Positions 1 through 9,375 of a DNA stretch of 64,000 nucleotides are shown piece after piece. Position 1 is the first letter of the stretch. Every line of letters starts with the position of its first letter. The DNA is from an uncultured Muribaculaceae bacterium. Lineage in GTDB: Bacteria; Bacteroidota; Bacteroidia; Bacteroidales; Muribaculaceae. Position numbers and translations under genes: made by a program. A model generated the notes under the pieces. That model was not told the DNA's origin. It was given only the letters and a program-made list of their open reading frames with translations, and searched no databases. The DNA lies in NCBI GenBank assembly GCA_910578075.1, contig CAJTPK010000016.1, positions 1 to 64,000 of the forward strand. The letters run 5' to 3'.

Positions 1-23
1 CTAAGGTAGATGCAATTTTTGCC

Positions 24-452
24 TCATTTTATTTGGATTTTAATATAGTTCGTTTTGGAGGCAGCATAGTTCTGACCGGTGTACTTGAAGTAGAAAAGAA
101 AGAACAGTTCGGTGCAGCGATCAGTCTCAAAGAAACGGACTTCATAATTGAGCCCCTTTTTCTCATTGTGGACCTTCTTACCATGAAATTTCCGTTTCAA
201 TTCAGAATAGGCTGCCCAACTTGTCGGATCTTTCTTCTTATTGTCCATATCAATAAGACAAAAAATCCTGTCATATCCGATTGCTATTGCAGACTCAATC
301 GAGCGTTCCAACTCACGCAGGCTAGTATTCTTCGGAGTGTCCGGCTTGATGCTCTGTAACTGGCGGAATTCATCCTTCAATGAATTGAGATAGAAGAACT
401 CCGTAGGTCCTTCGCCGATAATTACAGTAGTTTGTTTCCTGACTTTTGGCAT
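24..452 (-). CDS. RloB-like protein, C-terminally short
   Basis: A 142-residue protein whose first half fits the RloB family. An early acidic motif EGPTEFFYL (about residues 14-22) and the strand IFCLIDMDNKKK (about 63-74) match the metal-binding acidic positions expected of a TOPRIM-related nuclease fold. RloB proteins are usually about 200 residues; here the frame stops soon after the block that aligns with the family's 'FElW..HF' region, so about 60 residues are missing. All three frames on this strand hit a stop before the window edge, so no simple frameshift rescue is visible. It starts 3 bases after the stop of the upstream ATPase gene, which indicates one operon. Known context: ATPase plus RloB pairs act as anti-phage systems (AbiL, RloAB). 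Whether this short copy is active is unclear. Confidence 0.65.
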   Translation of the reverse strand: MPKVRKQTTVIIGEGPTEFFYLNSLKDEFRQLQSIKPDTPKNTSLRELERSIESAIAIGYDRIFCLIDMDNKKKDPTSWAAYSELKRKFHGKKVHNEKKGLNYEVRFFETDRCTELFFLFYFKYTGQNYAASKTNYIKIQIK

Positions 453-455
453 GGC

Positions 456-1655
456 TCATTCCTGATTTAAGACAAACGGTGAACCCAACACTGGTTTTGA
501 CCCAAATCGACCGATGCGATAGGAATTGTAGAGTGAGTGTTCCTTGCGTAGGCCGAGTTTGTCAGCACGGGTATATTCAGATGCTGCCGTTTCAGATGAC
601 TTCTCTACAAACCACACAGATTGACGGTTTTCATTAAACTGATCTTCTGAAAGCAATGTCATCTCTTGTGTTGTAAAAAACAATTGCGATTGGCATGAAT
701 TGGCAAGGAAGACCTGAATATAATACAGAAGCAGATCATAGTGCAAATCCTCGCCTAATTCGTCAAGCATATAGATATGGTCTCCGGTTATGGCATTATA
801 CAGATAGTTAAGATCAACCAGATATTTAATTGTTCCGGCAGACTGTGTGGAGAGAGGCAACATGAAGTTACCTTCATCTGATGTATTTACAAATTCCACA
901 TGATTTTCGACACCATCCGATATGACGCTGAAATTTGAAATATTGAAATCAGCCTTTTTCAACATCTGTATGAAGAATTCTTTCTTTTTCTCATCCTGAC
1001 TTACTTCCTTCAAAAGAGAGACGAGGCTTTCACCGTCATTGCTGACTCCATGTACATGGGACTTAATCCAATTGTACAGTGCCGCAATCTTACATGCGTC
1101 TTCCGGCAAGGACACTTTTCCATACGTAGAGAGGACCGAATGATTGTTGAGAGTATGCTCTTTCAGAACCCGGAGGGTCTTCGCCTTTATCCCGATGCTT
1201 GTTCCAAATTTAATCTCGCATTGTCTGTCTTCACCGGCAAACTCGCGTTCATAAAACAGAGACTTGCTCTTATTGGGATAGTAATTCAATTCCTCTCTGA
1301 TGATATGGCTTTCGAGATATGAAATCATATAATCATATCTGATACCGTCGGCATAAAAAGACACGAACATCTTTGTCGGCTGATTCTTGATCAAAGCAAA
1401 AGGCATTTCAGAATGTACTCTTTCATTTCGATCCTTACGGTCAATGAACATAAGTTCAAAAGCATTCTGCATCGCTTTGAGCATATTCGATTTGCCCGAA
1501 GCGTTGGCTCCGAATATTATTCCCACACGGCCAAGATGAACTCCTTTTGAGATTTCGGCACTCATCCAGTTTTCATCATCGCCGTCCGTCTCGAAGTTCA
1601 TCGTTTGGCGTTCCCGAATTGACAGGTAGTTTTCAGTCCAGAATTCGCGTATCAT
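456..1655 (-). CDS. AAA family ATPase paired with RloB (AbiLi/RloA-like)
   Basis: A 399-residue ATPase of the AAA_15/AAA_21 (OLD/SMC-like) type. Walker A is GANASGKS at residues 49-56, and a Walker B-like segment MLDELGEDLH lies near 296-305, the usual 'LDEPE..LH' slot but with LG replacing PE. The middle is helical with no recognised domain. The RloB-like gene follows after 3 bases. In characterised ATPase/TOPRIM or ATPase/RloB defence pairs the ATPase forms the sensing scaffold and the partner is the nuclease-like effector; that role here is inference. A consensus promoter sits about 45 bases upstream. It could also be called an OLD-family ATPase, but the RloB neighbour favours AbiL/RloAB. 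Confidence 0.75.
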   Translation of the reverse strand: MIREFWTENYLSIRERQTMNFETDGDDENWMSAEISKGVHLGRVGIIFGANASGKSNMLKAMQNAFELMFIDRKDRNERVHSEMPFALIKNQPTKMFVSFYADGIRYDYMISYLESHIIREELNYYPNKSKSLFYEREFAGEDRQCEIKFGTSIGIKAKTLRVLKEHTLNNHSVLSTYGKVSLPEDACKIAALYNWIKSHVHGVSNDGESLVSLLKEVSQDEKKKEFFIQMLKKADFNISNFSVISDGVENHVEFVNTSDEGNFMLPLSTQSAGTIKYLVDLNYLYNAITGDHIYMLDELGEDLHYDLLLYYIQVFLANSCQSQLFFTTQEMTLLSEDQFNENRQSVWFVEKSSETAASEYTRADKLGLRKEHSLYNSYRIGRFGSKPVLGSPFVLNQE

Positions 1656-1699
1656 TTTGTATTTTATTTAAAATTTAAGCCTATATTACAGACTGGCTG

Positions 1700-1731
1700 C
1701 AAAATTAGCTATAATTTTTGGCGTTTTCAAG
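1700..1731 (-). promoter_or_regulatory. Bacteroidota-type promoter for ATPase/RloB pair
   Basis: On the minus strand TAATTTTG (1707 to 1700) matches the -7 box TAnnTTTG exactly, and CTTG (1731 to 1728) lies 20 bases upstream as a -33 box one base from TTTG. Transcription would begin near 1693, about 40 bases before the ATPase start. Confidence 0.6.
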
Positions 1732-2225
1732 AAAATCAAGGCTAAATCCGGTCAATACTTTATTCAGATGCGATTTTCAGCAATGTAAACTACAGAGAGG
1801 TGCGACGGCAGGGCAATGTTGTCGCAATGCGAAGCAATACTTTGTCCGGAAACCGATATTCTTGCGAAAATCGGCGCCTTACTGCTGCGGTTTGCACGCG
1901 CACTTCTTATAAGAAATGTCAGCGTGTAATAATTCGGCTGGTACATAGTAGATCAATTTTTAATTTGGCACAAAGATAATACTCACGTGTCTTGTCTGAT
2001 TTTGCCTTGTTTCTTGGCATCAACGACTCCGTTTTTTAATTCATTAGGATTCAAGACTCTTTTTGTTGATTTGATAATTGTACCTCGTGTTCCCCGGGGA
2101 GATGTCGGAGAAACATGAATTTAGGGGACGGAAGAGGGATTTGGGAGCGGTGGGTTTTGATAATTGTCAGAATCTTTGTAAATTCGCGTTAATTAATATG
2201 TTGTTACAAAATATTGTTACGAAAT
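1732..2225. other. Intergenic stretch, no gene seen
   Basis: About 490 bases between the ATPase promoter and hisS. The open frames on both strands are short and show no family features. A clear hisS promoter was not found; AATCTTTG at 2171-2178 is only a partial -7 match. Confidence 0.5.
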
Positions 2226-3587
2226 ATGGCTCAGAAACCAAGCATACCCAAAGGCACCCGCGATTTCTCACCGATTGAGATGGCTCGCCGTAATTATATC
2301 TTCGATACTATCAAGAAAGCTTTCAAACTCTTCGGCTATAAGCAGATTGAAACCCCGGCGATGGAAAATCTGTCGACTTTGATGGGCAAATATGGAGAGG
2401 AGGGAGATAAACTCCTGTTCAAGATTCTTAACTCCGGTGATTTTCTTAAATCTGTCAGTGACGAGGAGGTGGCTGAGCGTAGTCTGCCCCGTCTGACAAA
2501 TAAAATATGTGAGAAGGGGTTGCGTTATGACTTGACTGTGCCTTTCGCTCGTTTTGTGGTTCAGCACCGTAATGATTTGCAGATGCCATTCAAGCGTTTC
2601 CAGATTCAGCCGGTGTGGCGTGCCGACCGTCCTCAGAAAGGGCGTTATCGTGAGTTCTATCAGTGCGATGCTGATGTTGTAGGTTCAGACTCGCTGAATA
2701 ACGAGATTGAATTGCTCTCGCTTATAGACACCGTATTTGCGGATCTTGGAATAAACATAGCAATCAAAGTCAACAACCGTAAGATACTTTCCGGAATTGC
2801 AGAGACACTTGGTGCATCCGATAAAATTGTGGATATTACAGTTGCTATCGACAAGATTGACAAGATCGGTATAGATAATGTAAATGCAGAACTCCGTGAA
2901 AAGGGTTTGTCGGAAGAAGCTATCGAGAAATTGCGTCCTATTCTTGAAATGAGCGGAAGCAATGAGGAGAAACTTTCAGTAATGGAGGGTATTCTCAAAG
3001 ATTCAGAAGAGGGCATGAAAGGCATCGCTGAAATGAAAGAGGTGCTCGGCGGTTTTGAAACGCTCGGTCACAAATGTGTGGTAGAGGCGGATCTTTCCCT
3101 TGCTCGTGGTCTCAATTATTACACCGGTACCATAATCGAGGTGAAGGCTCTTGATGTTGCCATCGGCAGTATAACAGGAGGTGGTCGATATGATAACCTC
3201 ACCGGAGTTTTCGGTATGCCGGGCTTGTCGGGAGTGGGAATCTCGTTCGGAGCAGACCGTATTTATGACGTGATGAATCAGCTTGATCTTTATCCCGAAG
3301 AGATTTCAGAATCTGTAAGAGTTATGTTCGTGAATTTTGGTAAAGCGGAGGCTATGCAATCACTTAAATATGTAAAGGCATTGCGCGAAGCCGGAATTGC
3401 TGCGGAACTTTATCCAGACGCAGCGAAACTGAAGAAACAGATGGCTCTTGCTGATGCTGAGAAAATTCCGTTTGTGGCAATTGTCGGTGACAGTGAGCTT
3501 GCCGATGGCACAATCATGTTGAAGAATATGGTTTCCGGCACACAGGAGAAAATGGGTATTGATGATGTCATCAGCACTGTGGCATGA
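2226..3587 (+). CDS. hisS: Histidyl-tRNA synthetase
   Basis: Class II aminoacyl-tRNA synthetase of 453 residues that charges tRNA-His in the cytoplasm. The N-terminus MAQKPSIPKGTRDF is the conserved family start, so the ATG at 2226 is chosen over an upstream alternative at 2214. Motif 2 lies around GRYREFYQCD, and the histidine-specific stretch ARGLNYYTGT is present in the second half. A C-terminal anticodon-binding domain follows (roughly the last 90 residues). The stop TGA overlaps the ATG of the next gene (ATGA), so hisS and the DUF3843 gene are translationally coupled. Confidence 0.97.
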   Translation: MAQKPSIPKGTRDFSPIEMARRNYIFDTIKKAFKLFGYKQIETPAMENLSTLMGKYGEEGDKLLFKILNSGDFLKSVSDEEVAERSLPRLTNKICEKGLRYDLTVPFARFVVQHRNDLQMPFKRFQIQPVWRADRPQKGRYREFYQCDADVVGSDSLNNEIELLSLIDTVFADLGINIAIKVNNRKILSGIAETLGASDKIVDITVAIDKIDKIGIDNVNAELREKGLSEEAIEKLRPILEMSGSNEEKLSVMEGILKDSEEGMKGIAEMKEVLGGFETLGHKCVVEADLSLARGLNYYTGTIIEVKALDVAIGSITGGGRYDNLTGVFGMPGLSGVGISFGADRIYDVMNQLDLYPEEISESVRVMFVNFGKAEAMQSLKYVKALREAGIAAELYPDAAKLKKQMALADAEKIPFVAIVGDSELADGTIMLKNMVSGTQEKMGIDDVISTVA

Positions 3588-4780
3588 ATAAGATAGATAA
3601 AAAGGATTTCGTTTTTCGTCAGCCATCTTTCCCTCAGGAAGATGAGACAGATGTGTATTATCTCGGTGTCGCCAATAATCTGCTTGAGATAATCGGCGAG
3701 ACGGAAATGGGCTGCGTCCTGCCAGAAAGCGTGATACGTCGCATCGCGCTCGGTATCACCGGCTATGTGCAAGATATAGTTTCAGATGCCGGTATATGGC
3801 GCTCCTTTGTCGATGCCAACCGTAAGCTTTATAATTATTCCGTTCCATTTCATACAGAAGGGGAAACGTATGTGGATTATGAGCTTAATACCGAAGATGT
3901 CCGTTTCCTGGCATGGTATATTCTTGCGATGACATTTGAAGATATGCGCGATGTGTATCCTCATGACAGCAGATTACTTGCGATGGCAGACCGCATTTAC
4001 AGATATCTTGAATCGATATATGACGACGCTCCTGCACCTAAGCTTTTCAATATCGCCCGTGGGCTTGAATTCAATGACCCGGAGGATAAGGAGAATATTT
4101 ATCATCTCGGATCGTGGTTGTTTTTCCATTGCTATCTGATGACTCCTGCTTTTGCATTGACATTATCCGAAATAATGTCAGATCAGGAGCTGATGAACAG
4201 TGAGGATGCCACGTTGCTTCATTCCCGGATGGAACAATCACTGATGGAGGATCCTACGGGGCCGCTTGCTCTCTTCACCACAGAATGGCTGAAGCTGATC
4301 ATTGATGGGAAGTTGCCTGAAAACAAGCAATCAGATAAGGGTAATCATCCTTATTTTGAGAAATTCACGGCTGCAACAGGTGGAAAGAGAATCATGTATT
4401 TCGGAAACTATGAGGAGATGAACAGATTCTTCATCGAACGTATGGGATGGGAGAAGAATCAGGAACATCTGCCTGTGATGAAAGAGGAGCATAATTTTGT
4501 AGTTATGGTGAATCCTCAGAGAGGGATGCTTGTGGCTCGCAATGCCGCACCGTGTATCGCTGATCCGGAGAATCCGTATTACGACAAAGCTTATGCCCGT
4601 GAGCATGCGTTTGAATTTCTGACTGTACGCGGACGCTGTCCGGCAGACCTTGTTAAATATGCCTGTTCCAACGGATGGCTTCCAGATGCTGTGTTTCCGG
4701 GTTCAGATGATGCTCAGCTTGTCAAAGATAATCATGATTTCATAGCCCGCTGTTATCTACAACAGTATTACAGAGACTGA
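3584..4780 (+). CDS. DUF3843 family protein
   Basis: A 398-residue soluble protein without signal peptide or membrane segment, recognised as a Bacteroidales-specific DUF3843-type protein. It is acidic and probably all-helical, with a mid-protein helical stretch (LGSWLFFHCYLMTPAFALTL, about residues 176-195). No catalytic motif can be named. It overlaps hisS by 4 bases, so the two are co-transcribed. The function is unknown; the hisS linkage may be mere operon sharing. Confidence 0.7.
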   Translation: MNKIDKKDFVFRQPSFPQEDETDVYYLGVANNLLEIIGETEMGCVLPESVIRRIALGITGYVQDIVSDAGIWRSFVDANRKLYNYSVPFHTEGETYVDYELNTEDVRFLAWYILAMTFEDMRDVYPHDSRLLAMADRIYRYLESIYDDAPAPKLFNIARGLEFNDPEDKENIYHLGSWLFFHCYLMTPAFALTLSEIMSDQELMNSEDATLLHSRMEQSLMEDPTGPLALFTTEWLKLIIDGKLPENKQSDKGNHPYFEKFTAATGGKRIMYFGNYEEMNRFFIERMGWEKNQEHLPVMKEEHNFVVMVNPQRGMLVARNAAPCIADPENPYYDKAYAREHAFEFLTVRGRCPADLVKYACSNGWLPDAVFPGSDDAQLVKDNHDFIARCYLQQYYRD

Positions 4781-4822
4781 TAATGAAGTTGTTTAAATAA
4801 CTTTAATAATAGATTGGCACCG

Positions 4823-6100
4823 ATGATAAGATCAATAAAATTAGCATTCTCAGCGGCAGTGTTTGCCGTTCTGCCTGTTGGAGCGCAGACCACCTTTGAA
4901 GAGATGGCTCAGGATTTAAACCGTACCGGAGGCGTTTATTATGCCTATCCTACACGTCAGGCAGAGAACTCCCCGGCTCCGAAAGGATACAAACCGTTTT
5001 ATATCAGTCATTATGGACGGCATGGTTCCCGTTATCTTATAAGTGATAATGATTATAAGTGGGTTTCAGACTTGCTTCATAAAGCATCGGATGCTAATGC
5101 CTTGACGTCGCTCGGTAAAGATGTGATGCATCGTCTTGACACCGTAATTGCAGAAGCAGACCGGCGTGGAGGTGATCTATCTCCTCTCGGAGCGAGACAG
5201 CATCAGGAGATCGCAAGACGAATGTACGATAATTATCCTGAAGTCTTCAAGGGAAAAGATAAGAAAATATCGGCACGATCCACGCTTGTTCCGCGCTGCA
5301 TTATAAGCATGGGTAATTTTTGTCAGAGTCTGAAGCAAAAGAATCCTGAGCTTGATATCACTCTTGAATCTTCAGAGAAATATATGCCCTATCTCTGTTA
5401 CAGCACACCTGAATCGAATGAATTCAATGGTGGCAAAGGATGGTGGAAAGAAGTTCATAGGAAATTTGAGCGAAAACAGGTAAAACCGGAAAGACTTGTT
5501 TCTACAATTTTTTCTGATCCTGTATTTGTAGAGCGTTATGTGATGCCTGAGAATTTCATGTGGGGAATGTATTGGGTTGCATCCGACGCACAGAATTCTG
5601 AAAATAAGATTTCATTCTATGATGTCTTTACTCCGCAGGAGTTGTTTGATATATGGCAATGTTTCAATGCCGATTTCTATGCGCGACATTCCAATTTCCC
5701 TCCGGCCGAAGGTAAACATCTAAATAACGCAAAACCACTTTTGCGGAATTTTATTGAAGGAGCAGAAAAGGCAATAGCAGGTGAAGGGGAGGCGGCAACT
5801 CTTCGTTTCGGACACGATGGAAATGTTGTGCCATTCACGGCACTGCTCCATTTTGAAAATTGCTATGGAGAAGCAGAACGTCCGGAGGATTTCTACAAGG
5901 TATGGAACGACTGGCGTGTGTCTCCGATGGCCGCCAACATCCAGATGGTGTTATTCAGGAATTCAAAGAATCCGGAAGATGTGCTTGTGAAATTCCTTCA
6001 CAACGAAAAGGAAACCCGTATTCCGGTTACCACGGATATCTGGCCCTATTACCATTGGAATGATGTAAAAGCCTATTACGAATCGTTGCTGAGTGAATGA
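4823..6100 (+). CDS. Secreted histidine acid phosphatase (clade 2, MINPP/phytase-like)
   Basis: A 425-residue exported phosphomonoesterase. The ATG at 4823 begins MIRSIKLAF followed by a hydrophobic signal peptide ending near VGAQ; the ORF also extends to an upstream TTG that would add three residues. The catalytic RHGSR sits at residues 66-70 and the proton-donor pair HD at 331-332 (GHDGNV). MINPP-type enzymes of Bacteroides carry HAE at the donor position, so this member is closer to the HD group of acid phosphatases and phytases. It probably releases phosphate from inositol phosphates or sugar phosphates in the periplasm; the substrate is inference. It ends at a strong terminator shared with the convergent gene. 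Confidence 0.85.
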   Translation: MIRSIKLAFSAAVFAVLPVGAQTTFEEMAQDLNRTGGVYYAYPTRQAENSPAPKGYKPFYISHYGRHGSRYLISDNDYKWVSDLLHKASDANALTSLGKDVMHRLDTVIAEADRRGGDLSPLGARQHQEIARRMYDNYPEVFKGKDKKISARSTLVPRCIISMGNFCQSLKQKNPELDITLESSEKYMPYLCYSTPESNEFNGGKGWWKEVHRKFERKQVKPERLVSTIFSDPVFVERYVMPENFMWGMYWVASDAQNSENKISFYDVFTPQELFDIWQCFNADFYARHSNFPPAEGKHLNNAKPLLRNFIEGAEKAIAGEGEAATLRFGHDGNVVPFTALLHFENCYGEAERPEDFYKVWNDWRVSPMAANIQMVLFRNSKNPEDVLVKFLHNEKETRIPVTTDIWPYYHWNDVKAYYESLLSE

Positions 6101-6114
6101 ACTCATTTAAACTT
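6098..6114 (-). repeat. Dispersed 17-base motif, copy 1
   Basis: Read on the minus strand this is AAGTTTAAATGAGTTCA, identical to 10460-10476 and 55337-55353. It overlaps the stop codon of the phosphatase gene. Its last ten bases are also repeated inverted at 6119-6128, giving a small stem. Confidence 0.6.
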
Positions 6115-6140
6115 AAAGAATGAGTTCAATAAGAGAAAAA

Positions 6141-6171
6141 AGAAGAGCTTCTAACAGAAGCTCTTCTTTTT
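6141..6171. terminator. Bidirectional intrinsic terminator
   Basis: A perfect 12-bp stem (AGAAGAGCTTCT at 6141-6152 with 6156-6167), a 3-base loop, then a T run on the plus strand and an A-rich run upstream that serves as the T run on the minus strand. It terminates both the phosphatase and the convergent glycosyltransferase, and it includes the last codons of the latter. Confidence 0.85.
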
Positions 6172-6885
6172 AAATATGCTGGCGAGTTTAAGCTGAATGA
6201 CCCCGAACACGGCCTCTCCGAATATCGATGAGTTCATCTTGGATGTTCCGAGCTGTCGGTTGACAAAAACAATCGGGACCTCGACTATCTTGAATTTCTT
6301 GAAATGTGTTTTAAATTTCATTTCAATCTGGAATGCATAGCCCTTGAATTTTATTTTGTCAAGCTGTATTTGTTCCAGCACCCTACGGCGGTAGCAAACA
6401 AAACCGGCTGTTGCATCGCGGAGTTTCATGCCGGTGATAAGGCGCACATATACAGATGCGAAATATGACATAAGAACGCGCCCCATCGGCCAGTTCACAA
6501 CATTTACACCTGAGATGTATCTGGATCCTATCGACATGTCGGCATTACGATCCTTGCATTCATGATAAAGCCGAGGAAGATCATCCGGGTTGTGAGAGAA
6601 GTCCGCATCCATTTCTATCATATATTCGTACCCTCTTGCAAGAGCCCATTTGAAGCCATGGATGTATGCGGTTCCCAGACCAAGTTTGCCGGCACGGCAT
6701 TCAAGATGCACCCTGCCATGATACTGGTTTATTTTTTCGCGCACGGCATCTTGTGTCCCATCCGGGGATGCATCATCAATCACAAGCAGGTCGAAGCCGT
6801 CAGGCAGCGCCATGACAGCATCGATGATATTCGAGATATTCTCAATCTCGTTATAGGTTGGGATTATTACCAGAACGTCGCTCAT
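6151..6885 (-). CDS. Polyprenol monophosphomannose synthase (GT2, Dpm1-like)
   Basis: A 244-residue GT2 glycosyltransferase. The start ATG at 6885 gives MSDVLVIIPTYNE, the typical opening; an in-frame upstream start would add ten unlikely residues. Nucleotide binding is marked by VIDDASPDGT and EMDADFSHNP (a DxD-type motif), followed by SIGSRYI. No C-terminal GtrA membrane domain is fused, so it is the short cytoplasmic form that transfers mannose or a related sugar from GDP-sugar to polyprenyl phosphate. A separate GtrA-like gene lies at 10022. The exact donor sugar is inferred from family resemblance. Confidence 0.85.
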   Translation of the reverse strand: MSDVLVIIPTYNEIENISNIIDAVMALPDGFDLLVIDDASPDGTQDAVREKINQYHGRVHLECRAGKLGLGTAYIHGFKWALARGYEYMIEMDADFSHNPDDLPRLYHECKDRNADMSIGSRYISGVNVVNWPMGRVLMSYFASVYVRLITGMKLRDATAGFVCYRRRVLEQIQLDKIKFKGYAFQIEMKFKTHFKKFKIVEVPIVFVNRQLGTSKMNSSIFGEAVFGVIQLKLASIFKKKSFC

Positions 6886-6922
6886 TTTAAATGTAGGGGT
6901 CTTGTTGGATCCCATTTGATTG

Positions 6923-6952
6923 CAAAATTAATAAAATCATGCAATTCTCAAA
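6923..6952 (-). promoter_or_regulatory. Promoter for the Dpm1-like gene
   Basis: TAATTTTG on the minus strand (6930 to 6923) is a perfect -7 box. TTTG (6952 to 6949) stands 18 bases upstream. The -33 box lies inside the 3' end of the upstream DUF2156 gene. Confidence 0.55.
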
Positions 6953-7884
6953 AGGGATTCTTCATTTAAAACTGCAATCCTTATAATTCTTTTATTCACA
7001 AAGAGCGTAGGATGGTATGACATCTTGCTTTGTCTAAGACTTTCATCTCCCATATCCTCTTCTCTGTTAAGATATTTGACATCGGGATAACGCTGGTTGA
7101 CTGCCTGGCTCATTTGGGATGCAAGAGCCTGATATATTCCACGATAACAAATGTCACCCTTCTCGACATGCACGAAAAATGTATCACCGATTTTTTCACC
7201 GAACGTATAGCCGATTATGTTTCCGTCAAGGCGTATGGCGATACCCTCGAAAGGATAAAAGTCAAAATCCTTAAGGACATTGATTGTCTGGGTATTCTCA
7301 TATACGCATAGGCTGGAATCCTCATGTTCCGCAGCGAATTTACGTGTAAATTCTATCAATTCCTCTGCATTTGCGGCGCTGATCGGTTCTACGGAAGCTT
7401 CAGGATAATTATTATTGAAAAAATTCAAATGATTTCTTTTCTTTTCCATTTTCTTGCCCGAGAAATGGAGAAACCTATCTATAGGATAAAGGTATTCCCT
7501 GAGATCAGTGTCGCATGATATGCCGGAAGCCGTATCGTCATCACATAAGGTCTCAAATGGCAAAAGCACTTTTGTATTACAAATTTCCGGAGAATTTTCA
7601 TATATCAGTCGAATGCTCTCGTCCTCCATCAGAGGTCCTATGGGACGATAGTAGATCATATTACCCGACACAGGATCTTTCCCTCTGATGAAAAGAGATT
7701 CATTGAAGATTGCCATTTCATAATCATAATAATCCACCCACATCAAGACTCCTCCTATAGAGAAATCGCATGACCTCGAAGGGTATTTGGCGAAGAACTT
7801 TGAAAGTATGGGTAAGTCTTGAGCGGAGATCCGCTTGAAAGTCGGTTTATGTATATTATGTTCTATCTGGTTATGTGTTTTCAT
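6937..7884 (-). CDS. DUF2156 / phosphatidylglycerol lysyltransferase C-terminal domain protein
   Basis: A 315-residue cytosolic protein of the GNAT-like DUF2156 fold, the same domain that forms the C-terminal half of MprF. It has no membrane domain, so it is the stand-alone bacterial form of unknown substrate. The second half shows the acyltransferase-like strands (GIAIRLDGNIIGYTFGEKI, then FFVHVEKGD..YRGIYQAL) where the acyl donor would bind. An aminoacyl- or acyl-transfer reaction is likely by family but unproven. It is divergent from lysC. Confidence 0.75.
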   Translation of the reverse strand: MKTHNQIEHNIHKPTFKRISAQDLPILSKFFAKYPSRSCDFSIGGVLMWVDYYDYEMAIFNESLFIRGKDPVSGNMIYYRPIGPLMEDESIRLIYENSPEICNTKVLLPFETLCDDDTASGISCDTDLREYLYPIDRFLHFSGKKMEKKRNHLNFFNNNYPEASVEPISAANAEELIEFTRKFAAEHEDSSLCVYENTQTINVLKDFDFYPFEGIAIRLDGNIIGYTFGEKIGDTFFVHVEKGDICYRGIYQALASQMSQAVNQRYPDVKYLNREEDMGDESLRQSKMSYHPTLFVNKRIIRIAVLNEESLLRIA

Positions 7885-7911
7885 AGTGGAAGTAGTTTAA
7901 ATTTAAACGTC

Positions 7912-7946
7912 TTTGGGTTAAAATTGGTTCTTTTTTATTATTTTTG
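7912..7946 (+). promoter_or_regulatory. Probable lysC promoter
   Basis: TATTTTTG at 7939-7946 fits TAnnTTTG. A TTTG at 7912-7915 is upstream, but with 23 bases between, slightly longer than usual. Initiation would leave a 5' leader of only about 12 bases before the lysC ATG. Confidence 0.4.
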
Positions 7947-7964
7947 CATGATAAATTTATCCTG

Positions 7965-9350
7965 ATGTTGAAAGTATTGAAATTTGGCGGCACATCCGTC
8001 GGCACAATCGAAAGCCTGCGCAATGTCAAGGCAATAGTGGAAGGGTTGCCGGACCCTGCTATAATTGTTGTGTCGGCGTTAGGTGGCCTTACCGACAAGC
8101 TGATAGCTACCGCACGTTCTGCCTCCGAAGGAAAGACAGATTATGTGGAGGAGATGGTGGGTATACGCAAACGCCATCACGATATAATATCGGAACTCAT
8201 TCCTGAAGAAAGAAAGGAGCATGTGTTTTCCGAAGTGGATGCGTTGCTTGATTCTCTTGAAGAGCGCTATCGCGGTTTGTCGTTGATCCGTATCCTTCCG
8301 GAGCGGACTCTTGATGAAATTGTAAGTTTTGGAGAGCGTATGTCGTCTGTTATTGTATCAGGAATGCTCTCGGAAGCTACTCATCATAATTCCCTTGATT
8401 TCGTAAAGACAGAGAAATGGTTTAGCCGGAATATCGCTGACCGGAAACTGACAGATGAACTGATACGCAAGCAATTCTGTTTGCCACTTAACAAGCACGC
8501 TGTAGCAGGAGGTTTTATCTCAACTGACCGTAATACCGGAGAGATCACCAATCTCGGAAGAGGAGGAAGTGATTACACCGCGGCATTGATTGCAGCTGCC
8601 CTGAATGCCGATCTGCTTGAAATCTGGACAGATGTCGACGGATTTCTGACAGCGGATCCAAGGATAATAAAAGGGGCGTCTATAATTCCGAGCATGTCAT
8701 TCGTGGAGAGTATGGAACTATGCTCCTTTGGCGCCAAGGTGATTTATCCCCCTACGATCTATCCGGTGTTCCACAAGAATATCCCGATAAAGATTCTCAA
8801 TACATTCAATCCGACAGCACCAGGCACAATGATATCGGATGCAGTGCCCTCCAAGGGAAAAGCCAGAGGCGTTTCATCTTTGAGCAATACATCTGTCATC
8901 ACAATGTCTGGTTCTTTGACATCTAATGTTGCCGAGATAAATTCAAGGGCATATAATGCAATGGCCCGTAACGGTATAAGTGTATTCCTCGTGGCGCAAC
9001 CATCTATAGAGTCCTCGTTCTCAATCGCGATGCCGCAGGCAGATGGGGAGAAGGCTCTCGAGCAGCTTAGACTCGAATTTTCTCCGGAACTTCAGTCAGG
9101 AGAACTTACGGATCTTGCCAAGACCGACAATCTGTCGGTGATTGCTGTAGTTGGAGAGGGAATAAAGCAATCCAAAGGTCTTGGACAGAATATCGTGAAG
9201 GAGTTGATGTCTGCCGGGGTGTCAGTCAAAGCCATATCAGAAGGGGCATCCGACACCACGGTAGCAGTTGTCGTTGATAATGGGGATGTTCGAGAAGGAC
9301 TCAATATTGTTCACGAGCTTTGCTTTGAAAAAATGTTGTCTGAAAAATGA
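7965..9350 (+). CDS. lysC: Aspartate kinase
   Basis: A monofunctional aspartokinase of 461 residues that phosphorylates aspartate to open the lysine, threonine and methionine pathway. The start at ATG 7965 gives MLKVLKFGGTSVG, the family's phosphate-binding N-terminus; a longer TTG-initiated frame begins at 7944 but adds unlikely residues. The kinase domain includes GRGGSDYTA and EIWTDVDGF. Two ACT regulatory domains follow in the last third (SVIAVVGEGI..., then VKAISEGASD), so feedback control by an amino acid is expected. engB follows 25 bases later. Confidence 0.93.
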   Translation: MLKVLKFGGTSVGTIESLRNVKAIVEGLPDPAIIVVSALGGLTDKLIATARSASEGKTDYVEEMVGIRKRHHDIISELIPEERKEHVFSEVDALLDSLEERYRGLSLIRILPERTLDEIVSFGERMSSVIVSGMLSEATHHNSLDFVKTEKWFSRNIADRKLTDELIRKQFCLPLNKHAVAGGFISTDRNTGEITNLGRGGSDYTAALIAAALNADLLEIWTDVDGFLTADPRIIKGASIIPSMSFVESMELCSFGAKVIYPPTIYPVFHKNIPIKILNTFNPTAPGTMISDAVPSKGKARGVSSLSNTSVITMSGSLTSNVAEINSRAYNAMARNGISVFLVAQPSIESSFSIAMPQADGEKALEQLRLEFSPELQSGELTDLAKTDNLSVIAVVGEGIKQSKGLGQNIVKELMSAGVSVKAISEGASDTTVAVVVDNGDVREGLNIVHELCFEKMLSEK

Positions 9351-9375
9351 TCAGACCCGACAAAAAACAGGTACC

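Noticed and set aside
1764..2278. Short frames in the gap before hisS
   Set aside because: Around 60 codons each, no family resemblance, and none with a suitable promoter or start context.
2660..3025. 121-codon frame antisense to hisS
   Set aside because: Serine/isoleucine-rich shadow of hisS with no start context.
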